Below, one piece after another: positions 53,043-61,360 of a DNA stretch of 64,000 nt (position 1 is the first letter of the stretch; each line of letters opens with the position of its first letter). Where the stretch lies: positions 62,001-126,000 of the forward strand of contig CAZEWZ010000003.1 in the NCBI GenBank assembly GCA_964516765.1. The letters run 5' to 3'. Made by a program: the position numbers and the translations under genes. Origin of the DNA: CAZEWZ01 sp964516765 (lineage in GTDB: Bacteria; Bacteroidota; Bacteroidia; Flavobacteriales; UBA7430). Below the pieces are notes generated by a model that searched no databases, was not told the DNA's origin, and worked only from the letters and a program-made list of their open reading frames with translations.

Positions 53043-55259
53043 ATGTCTGAGAAGAAAGTAATTAAAGCTAAGGCTACTAAAGCCAAGTCAGTAAAAGAAC
53101 AATCTAAAGTTGTTCCGACAGCTAAACCCAAAGAAAAACGAGCTACTAAAAAGTTAAAAGTAGATGAATCTGAAGTTTCAACCGTTTCGGCTGAGAAACC
53201 TAAAGTTAAGGAGAAATCCAGGCCAGCTGCTAAAAAGTTAAAAGTAAATGAACCTGAAGTTTCAACCGTTTCGGCTGAGAAACCTAAAGTTAAGGAGAAA
53301 TCCAGGCCAGCTGCTAAAAAGTTAAAAGTAGATGAACCTGAAGTTTCAACCGTTTTGGCTGATAAACCTAAAGGTAAGGATAAAGCTAAACCAGCAGCTA
53401 AAAATGAAACAGTGGATGAAATTGAACCTATAGCTCTTGTTGATGAATTTCCTTCTGACCAAGCCACTGATATCGTGGAGTTAGATGCTTCGGTATCAAA
53501 TATATTAGAAGAACCTATAGAAAAAGAGTTCGACTGGGATTCATTTGCTGAAGGAGGATCTGCCACTTATACTAAAGATCAATATACAGAATACGAATCA
53601 ATGTACGATGCTACGCTTCCAGACGAAAGTCAAGCTGGTGTTATCGATGGGAAAATCATAAATATTACTGATCGTGAAGCCATTATTGAAATTGGTGGTA
53701 AATCTGAAGGCGTAATTTCCTTAAATGAATTTCGTTATAATCCAGAATTGAGCGTAGGTGATTCAGTAGAGGTATTAATTGACCAGCACGAAGATCATAC
53801 TGGTCAATTAGTTCTTTCTCATAAAAAAGCTAGATCTATTCGGTCTTGGGATAGAGTAAATAATGCTCACGATGAAGAAGAAATTGTAAATGGATTTGTC
53901 AAATGTCGAACTAAAGGTGGAATGATTGTCGATGTATTCGGTATTGAAGCCTTCCTACCAGGTTCTCAAATTGATGTAAAACCTATCCGAGATTATGATA
54001 TTTATGTAGGAAAAACAATGGAATTTAAAGTTGTAAAAATTAATCATGACTTCAAAAATGTTGTAGTTTCTCATAAAGCACTTATTGAGGCAGATATTGA
54101 GCTTCAAAAGAAAGAAATTATTGGTAAATTAGAAAAAGGACAGGTTCTTGAAGGTACTGTAAAAAATATAACATCTTATGGTGTATTTATTGACTTAGGT
54201 GGAGTAGATGGGTTAATTCATATCACTGACCTTTCTTGGAGTAGAATTAATCATCCAAATGAAATTGTTGAGTTAGACCAAAAGATAAATGTAGTAATTC
54301 TTGACTTTGATGAAGCAAAAACTCGTATTCAGTTAGGCCTTAAACAGTTATCCTCTCATCCATGGGATGCTCTCGATAATGATCTTAATATCGGTGATCG
54401 AGTTAAAGGTAAAGTAGTAGTTCTTGCCGATTATGGGGCATTTATTGAAATTCTTCCTGGCGTTGAAGGATTAATACATGTATCTGAAATGTCATGGTCT
54501 ACTCATTTGAGATCCGCTCAAGATTTCATGAAAGTCGGAACAGAACTAGAAGCAGAAATTCTCACTTTAGAGCGTGAAGATCGTAAAATGTCCTTAGGCT
54601 TAAAGCAATTATCTACCGATCCATGGGCTGATATTACTGAAAAGTATCCTGTAAAATCTAAGCATACTGGTATAGTTCGTAATTTTACCAATTTTGGAGT
54701 ATTTGTTGAATTGGAAGAAGGAGTAGACGGATTGGTTCATATATCTGATCTTTCTTGGATGAAGAAAGTGAAACACCCTTCTGAATTCACATCAATTGGA
54801 GCTAAATTAGATATTGTTGTTCTTGAACTAGATACAGAGAATAGAAGGCTTTCTCTAGGTCACAAGCAAGTTGAAGATAATCCTTGGGATACCTATGAGA
54901 CCATTTTTGCAGAAGGTTCTGAACATGAAGGAGAAGTTGTAGAAATTCATGATAAAGGTTCTACAGTTCTTTTCAAAACAGAAGGAGTTGAAGGATTTGT
55001 TCCAGGAAGACATTCTGAAAAAGAAGATGGTTCTAAATTACTAAAAGGTGATTTTGTCAATTTTAGAGTTATTGAATTTAACAAAGGTTCTAGAAAAATT
55101 GTTTTGTCTCATACTATCTTGTTTAAGGAAGCGATTGCAGCAGAAAAGAAGTCAACTAGCAAAAAAGTCAAATCTATTCAATCCAATGTAGAAAAATCTA
55201 CCTTAGGAGACATTGATGCTCTAGTTGCTTTAAAGACCAAGCTGGATAAAGGAGAATAA
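53043..55259 (+). CDS. rpsA: 30S ribosomal protein S1 with a repetitive lysine-rich N-terminal extension
   Basis: 738 residues, longer than the typical 550-600. The N terminus (1-175) is lysine, alanine, proline and valine-rich, with a 28-residue unit repeated about three times (residues 35-118). From about residue 195 six S1 domains follow: AGVIDGKIINITDREAI, GFVKCRTKGGMIVDV, GTVKNITSYGVFIDLGGVDGLIHI, GKVVVLADYGAFIE, GIVRNFTNFGVFVEL and GEVVEIHDKGSTVLF. S1 binds mRNA at the 30S subunit. In a phylum with weak Shine-Dalgarno use it should be important for initiation. The repeat region is unusual and probably disordered. A terminator follows. Confidence 0.94.
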   Translation: MSEKKVIKAKATKAKSVKEQSKVVPTAKPKEKRATKKLKVDESEVSTVSAEKPKVKEKSRPAAKKLKVNEPEVSTVSAEKPKVKEKSRPAAKKLKVDEPEVSTVLADKPKGKDKAKPAAKNETVDEIEPIALVDEFPSDQATDIVELDASVSNILEEPIEKEFDWDSFAEGGSATYTKDQYTEYESMYDATLPDESQAGVIDGKIINITDREAIIEIGGKSEGVISLNEFRYNPELSVGDSVEVLIDQHEDHTGQLVLSHKKARSIRSWDRVNNAHDEEEIVNGFVKCRTKGGMIVDVFGIEAFLPGSQIDVKPIRDYDIYVGKTMEFKVVKINHDFKNVVVSHKALIEADIELQKKEIIGKLEKGQVLEGTVKNITSYGVFIDLGGVDGLIHITDLSWSRINHPNEIVELDQKINVVILDFDEAKTRIQLGLKQLSSHPWDALDNDLNIGDRVKGKVVVLADYGAFIEILPGVEGLIHVSEMSWSTHLRSAQDFMKVGTELEAEILTLEREDRKMSLGLKQLSTDPWADITEKYPVKSKHTGIVRNFTNFGVFVELEEGVDGLVHISDLSWMKKVKHPSEFTSIGAKLDIVVLELDTENRRLSLGHKQVEDNPWDTYETIFAEGSEHEGEVVEIHDKGSTVLFKTEGVEGFVPGRHSEKEDGSKLLKGDFVNFRVIEFNKGSRKIVLSHTILFKEAIAAEKKSTSKKVKSIQSNVEKSTLGDIDALVALKTKLDKGE
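53145..53396 (+). repeat. Three tandem 84-bp repeats inside rpsA
   Basis: Units at 53145-53228, 53229-53312 and 53313-53396, each encoding 28 residues of the form KKLKVxEPEVSTV followed by SAEKPKVKEKSRPA. Units one and two are nearly identical at the nucleotide level; unit three has diverged more (LADKPKGKDKAKPA). In frame, so it does not disrupt the protein. It looks like recent unequal duplication. Confidence 0.9.
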
Positions 55260-55275
55260 ATATATTTATTAAATA

Positions 55276-55310
55276 AAAAAAAACCTTTCGAAACCGAAAG
55301 GTTTTTTTTT
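55276..55310 (+). terminator. Rho-independent terminator after rpsA
   Basis: Perfect 9-bp stem (55282-55290 with 55295-55303), four-base loop, A-tract before and T-tract after. Confidence 0.88.
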
Positions 55311-55346
55311 ACTTATAAACTAGGTAAGTTTTTAGATTAACATTAA

Positions 55347-55354
55347 TATATTTG
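55347..55354 (+). promoter_or_regulatory. -7 box TATATTTG, four bases before the pyrR ATG
   Basis: Perfect TAnnTTTG, followed by TCAA and ATG 55359. The mRNA would be leaderless or nearly so, which leaves no room for a PyrR-binding leader. Confidence 0.6.
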
Positions 55355-55358
55355 TCAA

Positions 55359-55901
55359 ATGCGCGGAAAAATACTCTTCAATCAAAAAGAATTTAACTTG
55401 AGTGTTATTCGTCTTTGTTGGCAGTTGATAGAGAATCACTCTGATTTTTCAAATACTGTATTGATTGGTATGCAACCTCGTGGATACAAGCTTGCGAAAA
55501 AAATTCATAGTAAATTAATGGAATTAACTGGAATTTCGAATATTAATCTAGGTTCTTTAGATATTACGTTTTTTAGAGACGACTTCAGAAGACGTGAAGA
55601 TCCTATTTTTGCGAATCAAACAAATATTAATTTTTTGGTGGAGGGTAAGAGTGTGATTTTTATTGATGATGTTCTATATACAGGGAGAAGTATCAGAGCA
55701 GGAATGGACGCCATCAATTCTTTTGGTCGTCCTAAGCAAATTGAATTGTGTGTTTTGATAGATAGAAGGTTTAGCAGAGAACTCCCAATTGAACCTAATT
55801 ATTTTGGCAAGACCGTTGATGCTATTGACACAGAGAAAGTAGTTGTGGAGTGGGATTCTGAAATCACCCATAATGGACGTGTAACTTTGATAAATGAGTA
55901 A
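55359..55901 (+). CDS. pyrR: PyrR bifunctional regulator / uracil phosphoribosyltransferase
   Basis: 180 residues, family length. Seen: the PRPP-binding loop VIFIDDVLYTGRS (99-111), QPRGYKLAKKI and the DITFFRDDFRRR block typical of PyrR. In Gram-positive bacteria PyrR binds pyr mRNA leaders and attenuates transcription; it also has UPRT activity. Here the gene starts right after its promoter and two bases separate it from pyrB, so leader-based control of this operon is not visible. Confidence 0.93.
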   Translation: MRGKILFNQKEFNLSVIRLCWQLIENHSDFSNTVLIGMQPRGYKLAKKIHSKLMELTGISNINLGSLDITFFRDDFRRREDPIFANQTNINFLVEGKSVIFIDDVLYTGRSIRAGMDAINSFGRPKQIELCVLIDRRFSRELPIEPNYFGKTVDAIDTEKVVVEWDSEITHNGRVTLINE

Positions 55902-55903
55902 GC

Positions 55904-56842
55904 ATGAAAAGTTTAAGTGTAAATCATTTGATTGGAATAGATGATCTTCTCATAGAAGATATCGAATTAATTTTTCAAACTGCAGATAATTTTAAATCTG
56001 TGATAAATCGTCCGATTAAAAAAGTTCCATCACTTCGAGACCTCACGATTGCTAATTTATTTTTTGAAAACTCTACTAGAACTAAGTTGTCTTTTGAGTT
56101 AGCTGAAAAAAGATTATCTGCTGATATTATTAATTTTTCTGCTGCATTATCATCCGTTAAAAAAGGCGAGACACTCATTGATACAGTCAATAACATTCTT
56201 GCTATGAAAGTCGATATGGTGGTCATGAGACATCCTAATCCCGGAGCTGCAAAATTTTTATCTGAACATGTTGATTCTATGATTGTAAATGCAGGTGATG
56301 GTTCTCATGAACATCCTACTCAAGCTCTACTAGATGCATATTCTATTCGAGAAAAACTTGGATCACTAGAGGGCAAGAAAGTTGTTATAGTTGGAGATAT
56401 TTCCCATTCAAGAGTTGCATTGTCAAATATATTTTGTCTTCAAAAAATGGGTGCTAAAGTAATGCTATGTGGTCCTGCAACATTAATCCCAAAGTATATC
56501 TACGAACTAGACGTATTGATAGAATATGATTTACGGACTGCTTTAGAGTGGTGTGATGTAGCTAATATGCTTAGAATTCAATTAGAACGAATGGATGTGC
56601 AATATTTCCCTTCTCTTCGAGAATATACCCTGATGTATGGTTTAAACGAAGTCATACTAAATAGTCTTTCAAAGAAAATTTTAGTAATGCATCCTGGACC
56701 AATTAATAGAGGTGTAGAGATTAGTTCAGAGGTAGCAGATGGAAACCAAGCGATTATTTTAGATCAAGTTGAAAATGGAGTAGCAATTAGAATGGCTGTT
56801 ATTTATCTTTTAGCACAGAACATTAATAGAGAAAACTCATAG
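55904..56842 (+). CDS. pyrB: Aspartate carbamoyltransferase catalytic subunit
   Basis: 312 residues. Catalyses carbamoyl phosphate plus aspartate to carbamoyl aspartate, the committed step of pyrimidine synthesis. Seen: FFENSTRTKLSFE with carbamoyl-phosphate residues S57-T58-R59-T60, HPTQALLDAYSIRE, DISHSRVALSN and HPGPINRGVEI. No pyrI is adjacent, so it is an unregulated-type trimer or pairs with a subunit elsewhere. Two bases after pyrR and overlapping the next gene by one base (TAGTG). Confidence 0.96.
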   Translation: MKSLSVNHLIGIDDLLIEDIELIFQTADNFKSVINRPIKKVPSLRDLTIANLFFENSTRTKLSFELAEKRLSADIINFSAALSSVKKGETLIDTVNNILAMKVDMVVMRHPNPGAAKFLSEHVDSMIVNAGDGSHEHPTQALLDAYSIREKLGSLEGKKVVIVGDISHSRVALSNIFCLQKMGAKVMLCGPATLIPKYIYELDVLIEYDLRTALEWCDVANMLRIQLERMDVQYFPSLREYTLMYGLNEVILNSLSKKILVMHPGPINRGVEISSEVADGNQAIILDQVENGVAIRMAVIYLLAQNINRENS

Positions 56843-57165
56843 TGTCTTGGATAATCAATATTGAGCAAAAATACGAGGACTATACTCCATCATTTGATTC
56901 TGAAATGGAATTAATTTATGCAATTTCACTATTGAGTTATGACACAAATAAAATTATTAATGCCTCCAATTTTATCCCTACTAGTTTACTTTGCAAAGCA
57001 ATTACTACAGCTTACGATAACCACCAATCTCACAGTAAATCTTTTGTAGTAATTTTCCAAAATAACCAACACCTTCCAAAGATGAGTGAATATTTCGTTC
57101 ATGTACCCTCTCTATCTGAGGCAATTGACTATATTTACATGGAAGAACTTGAAAGAAACTTATAA
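56842..57165 (+). CDS. Small protein coupled to pyrB, function unknown
   Basis: 107 residues, GTG start inside the pyrB stop (TAGTG at 56840-56844). No signal peptide. The C terminus reads YFVHVPSLSEAIDYIYMEELERNL. I recall similar tails (VPTLQEA-x-DIIEMEEIERDL) in small STAS-like proteins lying between pyrB and ribonuclease Z in Flavobacteriia, so it is probably a divergent member. This comparison is from memory and not verified. No catalytic motif. Confidence 0.65.
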   Translation: MSWIINIEQKYEDYTPSFDSEMELIYAISLLSYDTNKIINASNFIPTSLLCKAITTAYDNHQSHSKSFVVIFQNNQHLPKMSEYFVHVPSLSEAIDYIYMEELERNL

Positions 57166-57173
57166 ATCCTACT

Positions 57174-57890
57174 ATGAAAAAAATTTGTGTATTAATTTTT
57201 CTATCCCTTACATTTAGCAATATTTTATTCGCTCAAGATCCCGAACCAGGCTTTTATCCCCCGGATGGAAGTATTGTTAGCGAAGATGGTTCTGAGGTGA
57301 TTTTACCTTCTGCTTATTTACAGTCAATGTATAATGAGACAATTTCTTTTTATGCTTCTGATTATATAACTCTTGACATTGCTGGGGAACCATACGATTT
57401 ACCTTTTGTATCTGCTATCATTACAGGCGTTACAGCCCCTTCAGGTATGGACTATGATTGTAATACCGTTGGATGTATATTTCTTCCTAATTCTACTGGT
57501 GAAGTTACTTTGTCTGGTATTCCTGATTTATTGGGTAACTTCAATCTTTCTTTAACTGCTGAGGTTACTATTAATACTACCCCACTAGGTCTCCCTTTAG
57601 ATGTTACATTTAATATTCCTTATGATGGGGGAAATGCACTTTTAAACCTTGCTTTGGGAGATGATTATTCTCCAATAAATAGTTTTGTACCCGAATTTTT
57701 ACTCAATGTCAATCCAGAAAGTATGGCACCTTCTGATTTGAATATTACAGATTCTCTTCTTTCAATAGATGAGTCAAAATACTTATATTCATTAGATGTC
57801 CTTGGTAAAAGAGTCTCGGATAAAGCAACAAGAATAATTATTTTTGACATATATTCATCAGGAAAAGTTATAAAAAGATTTAAATTTTAG
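57174..57890 (+). CDS. Secreted beta-rich protein with degenerate T9SS-like C terminus
   Basis: 238 residues. Signal peptide ending LFAQ, then two cysteines (DYDCNTVGC) in a beta-sandwich-like body (TLSGIPDLLGNFNLSLTAEVTI). The C-terminal 40 residues (KYLYSLDVLGKRV...IIIFDIYSSGKVIKRF) look like the end of a type A T9SS sorting domain, with DVLGKR and IFDIYSSGK in the usual places, but lack the YPNP start. I suggest export by T9SS, and no function is known. It is eight bases downstream of the small pyrB-coupled gene. Confidence 0.65.
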   Translation: MKKICVLIFLSLTFSNILFAQDPEPGFYPPDGSIVSEDGSEVILPSAYLQSMYNETISFYASDYITLDIAGEPYDLPFVSAIITGVTAPSGMDYDCNTVGCIFLPNSTGEVTLSGIPDLLGNFNLSLTAEVTINTTPLGLPLDVTFNIPYDGGNALLNLALGDDYSPINSFVPEFLLNVNPESMAPSDLNITDSLLSIDESKYLYSLDVLGKRVSDKATRIIIFDIYSSGKVIKRFKF

Positions 57891-58131
57891 AGTTCATGAT
57901 TAGCTGTAAATTTAATTCTAATTGAGTAATTATTTTCAATAAATGGTTCTTTCATATTTTTATATATTATTAGCTCATACTATTTGAGTGGAGTATATAC
58001 TAGTATTAATTTATGAGCAAATACAGAATGTTACTGAGAAGTTTTTATACAGTCACTTATAAGTTATGTATTTATAAAGAAAATATAAAAACAGTTGTTT
58101 GTTTATAATTATTCTACAACCATAAATAAAA

Positions 58132-60363
58132 ATGAAATACTTATTTCTCTTTATTGTTTTTTTTTATTCAATAAATTTCTACGCTCAGAGCAATGCATCA
58201 TTATACGAAAACACAAGTGTCATCAAACTAAAGTCAATTACTGATTCAATATATTCAAGACTGAACTTATTTGAGGTGATTAATATGTCTTGTAGACAGA
58301 ATAAATCCGATCTGGAATTTATTGTAAAAAGTGATGTGATGAATTGGTTAAATGCTGAATCAATTCCCTTTGATATTTTAGTAGATGATCTAAAATTTAA
58401 AATTGAATATGAGAATGCCCATATGGAATTAATTAGGCAAAACAATGATGGTGAGATGTGGTATGATATTTATAGAACATATCATGAAGTACAGATGAAA
58501 ATTGAAGAAATCGCAGAAATAAGTGCTATTGCTTCTATCATTGAAATTGGGGAATCATATGAAAATAGAGATATCAAAGGATTAAAATTTAGTTCGGGTG
58601 GATTAGACAAACCTGCCGTCTTTTTTAACGGGTGCCAACACGCTAGAGAATGGGTAACAGTTATGGCCACTGTATATATGGCAGATCAATTATCACAAAA
58701 TTATGAAAATGATCCTTTTGTTCAAACTCTTTTGGATCTTGTAGATGTTTACATTATCCCTATTGTAAACCCCGACGGCTATGTTTATACTCACACTGTC
58801 GATAGGTATTGGAGGAAAAACAGACAAGTCAATACAGGGTCAAATTGTATAGGTATTGATCTAAATAGAAATTGGGATGCTGACTGGAATGGATTAGAAA
58901 GTACCAGTAATTCAGCTTGTTCTGATATTTATGTTGGTACATTTCCATTTTCTGCTACGGAAGCTTCTGTATTAAAAAACTACATGGAATCTATTCCCAA
59001 TTTACTTGGTCATTTAGATATTCATTCATATTCTGCTTTAGTTCTTGGCCCCTGGAGCTACACTAACGAACAATCTCCAGACCATGCCGAGATAGTTAGC
59101 TTAGGAACTACTATGAAGGATGCGATAAGCAATACCAATGCATATCCTTTTGAGTTTGGAACAGGAGATGCAAACGGAAGCTTATATCTCGCAAGTGGAA
59201 CTATGCCAGACTGGACATACGATGGTCTCGGCGCATTGGGATATACTTATGAACTTAGACCTAACTCTTTTAGTGGAGGTGGATTTGAACTTCCTGAAGA
59301 TCAGATATTGGACGCTTGTGAAGAAAATTACAACGGGGCATTAGAAATGATTATTTGGGCTGCAGATATCCAGCCTGGCTGTACCAATTCCGACGCGTGT
59401 AATTACAATTCATCTGCTTCCGAAGATGACGGTTCTTGCGCAGAGATTGATTCATGTGGAGAGTGTGGAGGTAATGGACCTTTGCCAGGATTTGACTGTT
59501 TGGGAAACTGTTCTAGTGGAGAGAATTTAGTGATTGAAATGATTGATTCCAATGGAGACGGGTGGAACGGAAATACACTTCTTATAAACGGTACTTCTCT
59601 AACAATTGAAAATGGTTTTGAGGTCATTGAGTCTCTGTGTTATGATACGTCCTTGTGTGTAGAGGTTATTTGTGATGGGGGATCTTGGCAAGACGAGGTA
59701 TCTTGGAGTATTAGCAATTCTTTAGGAAATGAATTATTGTCAGGCGGTGCTCCTTTTTTTGGAGAATTTAATTGTAATATCCTTATTTTAGGTTGTACTG
59801 ATCCAGAGGCAATCAATTTTGATTCTTCAGCGATTGTAGAAGACAATTCTTGTGAATACATTACCTCGAACGAATTACAGACAATTGATTTACCTATGGG
59901 TTGGTCTATTTTTTCTACTTATATCCAACCAGAATTTCCTTCAATGGATTCAGTATTAAGCTTCATATACGATGATTTGATTATTGTTAAAAATGGAGAA
60001 GGAATGGCTTATTTACCATATTTTGGTTTCAATTCTATTGGTGATTTATTAAATGATCAAGGTTATTTAGTAAAGTTAATCCAGGCTAATTCCTTGTTTA
60101 TTTCAGGAACCAAAATTGTCCCAGAGAATTATCCTATCAATTTAGATATCGGATGGAATATGATTGGTTATTTAAGAGACAATCCTATCAATCTGGAACA
60201 AGCACTTAGTCCAATTCAATCTCAAATTATTATAGTCAAAAATTCTATGGGGACAGCTTATTTACCAGAGTGGGATTATAACGGAATTGGACATCTTATC
60301 CCTGGAGAGGGATATCAAATAAAGCTTGTTTCTTCTGTATCTTTTAATTACCCTTTGAATTAA
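58132..60363 (+). CDS. Secreted M14 zinc carboxypeptidase with Cys-rich and GW repeats
   Basis: 743 residues, signal peptide ending FYAQ. Peptidase domain (about 110-410): zinc ligands H170 and E173 in GCQHAREW, H298 in HLDIHSY, the NPDGY substrate residues, DLNRNWD and the catalytic E374 in YELRP, all intact. Then two cysteine-containing repeats of the GCT-x(4)-ACNY-x(4)-A-x-DDGSC kind (from 417 and 554), and two copies of a module of about 60 residues at the C terminus (from about 589 and 673), each with a GW start, an IIVK(N)-x-G-x-AYLP core and an IG-x-L-x-x-G-x-GY-x-xK end. No YPNP-type sorting tail is seen. Preceded by 241 bases without a clear promoter box. Confidence 0.88.
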   Translation: MKYLFLFIVFFYSINFYAQSNASLYENTSVIKLKSITDSIYSRLNLFEVINMSCRQNKSDLEFIVKSDVMNWLNAESIPFDILVDDLKFKIEYENAHMELIRQNNDGEMWYDIYRTYHEVQMKIEEIAEISAIASIIEIGESYENRDIKGLKFSSGGLDKPAVFFNGCQHAREWVTVMATVYMADQLSQNYENDPFVQTLLDLVDVYIIPIVNPDGYVYTHTVDRYWRKNRQVNTGSNCIGIDLNRNWDADWNGLESTSNSACSDIYVGTFPFSATEASVLKNYMESIPNLLGHLDIHSYSALVLGPWSYTNEQSPDHAEIVSLGTTMKDAISNTNAYPFEFGTGDANGSLYLASGTMPDWTYDGLGALGYTYELRPNSFSGGGFELPEDQILDACEENYNGALEMIIWAADIQPGCTNSDACNYNSSASEDDGSCAEIDSCGECGGNGPLPGFDCLGNCSSGENLVIEMIDSNGDGWNGNTLLINGTSLTIENGFEVIESLCYDTSLCVEVICDGGSWQDEVSWSISNSLGNELLSGGAPFFGEFNCNILILGCTDPEAINFDSSAIVEDNSCEYITSNELQTIDLPMGWSIFSTYIQPEFPSMDSVLSFIYDDLIIVKNGEGMAYLPYFGFNSIGDLLNDQGYLVKLIQANSLFISGTKIVPENYPINLDIGWNMIGYLRDNPINLEQALSPIQSQIIIVKNSMGTAYLPEWDYNGIGHLIPGEGYQIKLVSSVSFNYPLN

Positions 60364-60448
60364 TTTATATTCCTAAATATTTTCTAAACTGTTAAATAAG
60401 TGAGTTAATTGCCTATTTTTTTTTATAATTTAAAGACTAATTTTTTTA

Positions 60449-61360
60449 ATGAGTTTTGAAATCACCATTTTAGGATGTGGTTCTGCTTCTCCCACATCCA
60501 ATAGAAACCCTTCAGCTCAATTTCTTTTTGTTCAAGATCTTTCATTGTTGATTGATTGCGGGGAAGGAACACAAGTTCAGTTGAGAAAGCATAAAATTAG
60601 AATGCAGAAAATTCAGCATATTTTTATTTCTCACCTTCATGGAGATCATTTTTTTGGTTTGCCTGGATTGCTTTCTACTTTTCATTTGCTTGGCAGAAAG
60701 AACGAATTACATATATATGCTCCATCTGAATTAAAAGCTCTTTTAGACACTCTCTTTAAGGCTTCAAAGACATACTTAAGATATCCAATTCATTACCATT
60801 CCCTCAATTTTGATGCTCCAGAGTTAATTTTTCAGAATAAAAAGTTGGAAATTCATTCTTTTCCAATGCGACACAGTATTGAAGTTTGTGGATTTAAATT
60901 CAGCGAAAAATCCAAACTTAGAAAAATTAATCGATCTGTAGTAGATGCCTTTGGAGTGCCTCAATATTTATTTAACTCACTTAAAGAAGGAGCCGATTTC
61001 ACATGTGATGATGGCCAAGTGGTCTTAAATGCCATGCTAACTCTGGATCCTGATGTATCTAGGTCATATGCTTATTGTTCGGATACTTCCTATTTTCCTG
61101 AAATTTGCACGATGATTAAAGATGTTGATCTCTTATACCACGAAGCTACTTTTGCAAACGATATGGAAAAGCTGGCGTATAAAACCAAACATTCTACTGC
61201 TGAGCAAGCTGCTATTATTGCACAAAAAGCACAGGTTAAAAATTTGATTTTAGGACATTTTTCTGCTCGGTATACTGATCATAGTATACTTTTGAAAGAA
61301 GCAAAAATGGTATTTAAAAATAGCCAAGCAGCAGAAGACGGTTTGAAAATTATTCTTTGA
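60449..61360 (+). CDS. rnz: Ribonuclease Z
   Basis: 303 residues. Endoribonuclease maturing tRNA 3' ends. Seen: HLHGDHFFG (H62, H64, D66, H67), LTLDPDVSRSYAYCSDTSY with the metal-binding aspartate, LLYHEATF and AYKTKHSTAEQAA, LILGHFSARY for the remaining ligands. Long enough for an intact bacterial RNase Z. The last 11 bases overlap the convergent miaA gene. The two secreted genes separate it from the pyrB-coupled small gene. Confidence 0.93.
   Translation: MSFEITILGCGSASPTSNRNPSAQFLFVQDLSLLIDCGEGTQVQLRKHKIRMQKIQHIFISHLHGDHFFGLPGLLSTFHLLGRKNELHIYAPSELKALLDTLFKASKTYLRYPIHYHSLNFDAPELIFQNKKLEIHSFPMRHSIEVCGFKFSEKSKLRKINRSVVDAFGVPQYLFNSLKEGADFTCDDGQVVLNAMLTLDPDVSRSYAYCSDTSYFPEICTMIKDVDLLYHEATFANDMEKLAYKTKHSTAEQAAIIAQKAQVKNLILGHFSARYTDHSILLKEAKMVFKNSQAAEDGLKIIL

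Noticed and set aside
53145..53396. Possible CRISPR-like or intergenic repeat array
   Set aside because: The repeats are contiguous, 84 bases (divisible by three), in frame inside rpsA and have no spacers.
52991..53566. Long open frame on the minus strand opposite the start of rpsA, serine/threonine-rich
   Set aside because: It mirrors the repeats and the lysine-rich codons of rpsA on the other strand, has no promoter and no family resemblance. It is a consequence of repeated codon pattern.
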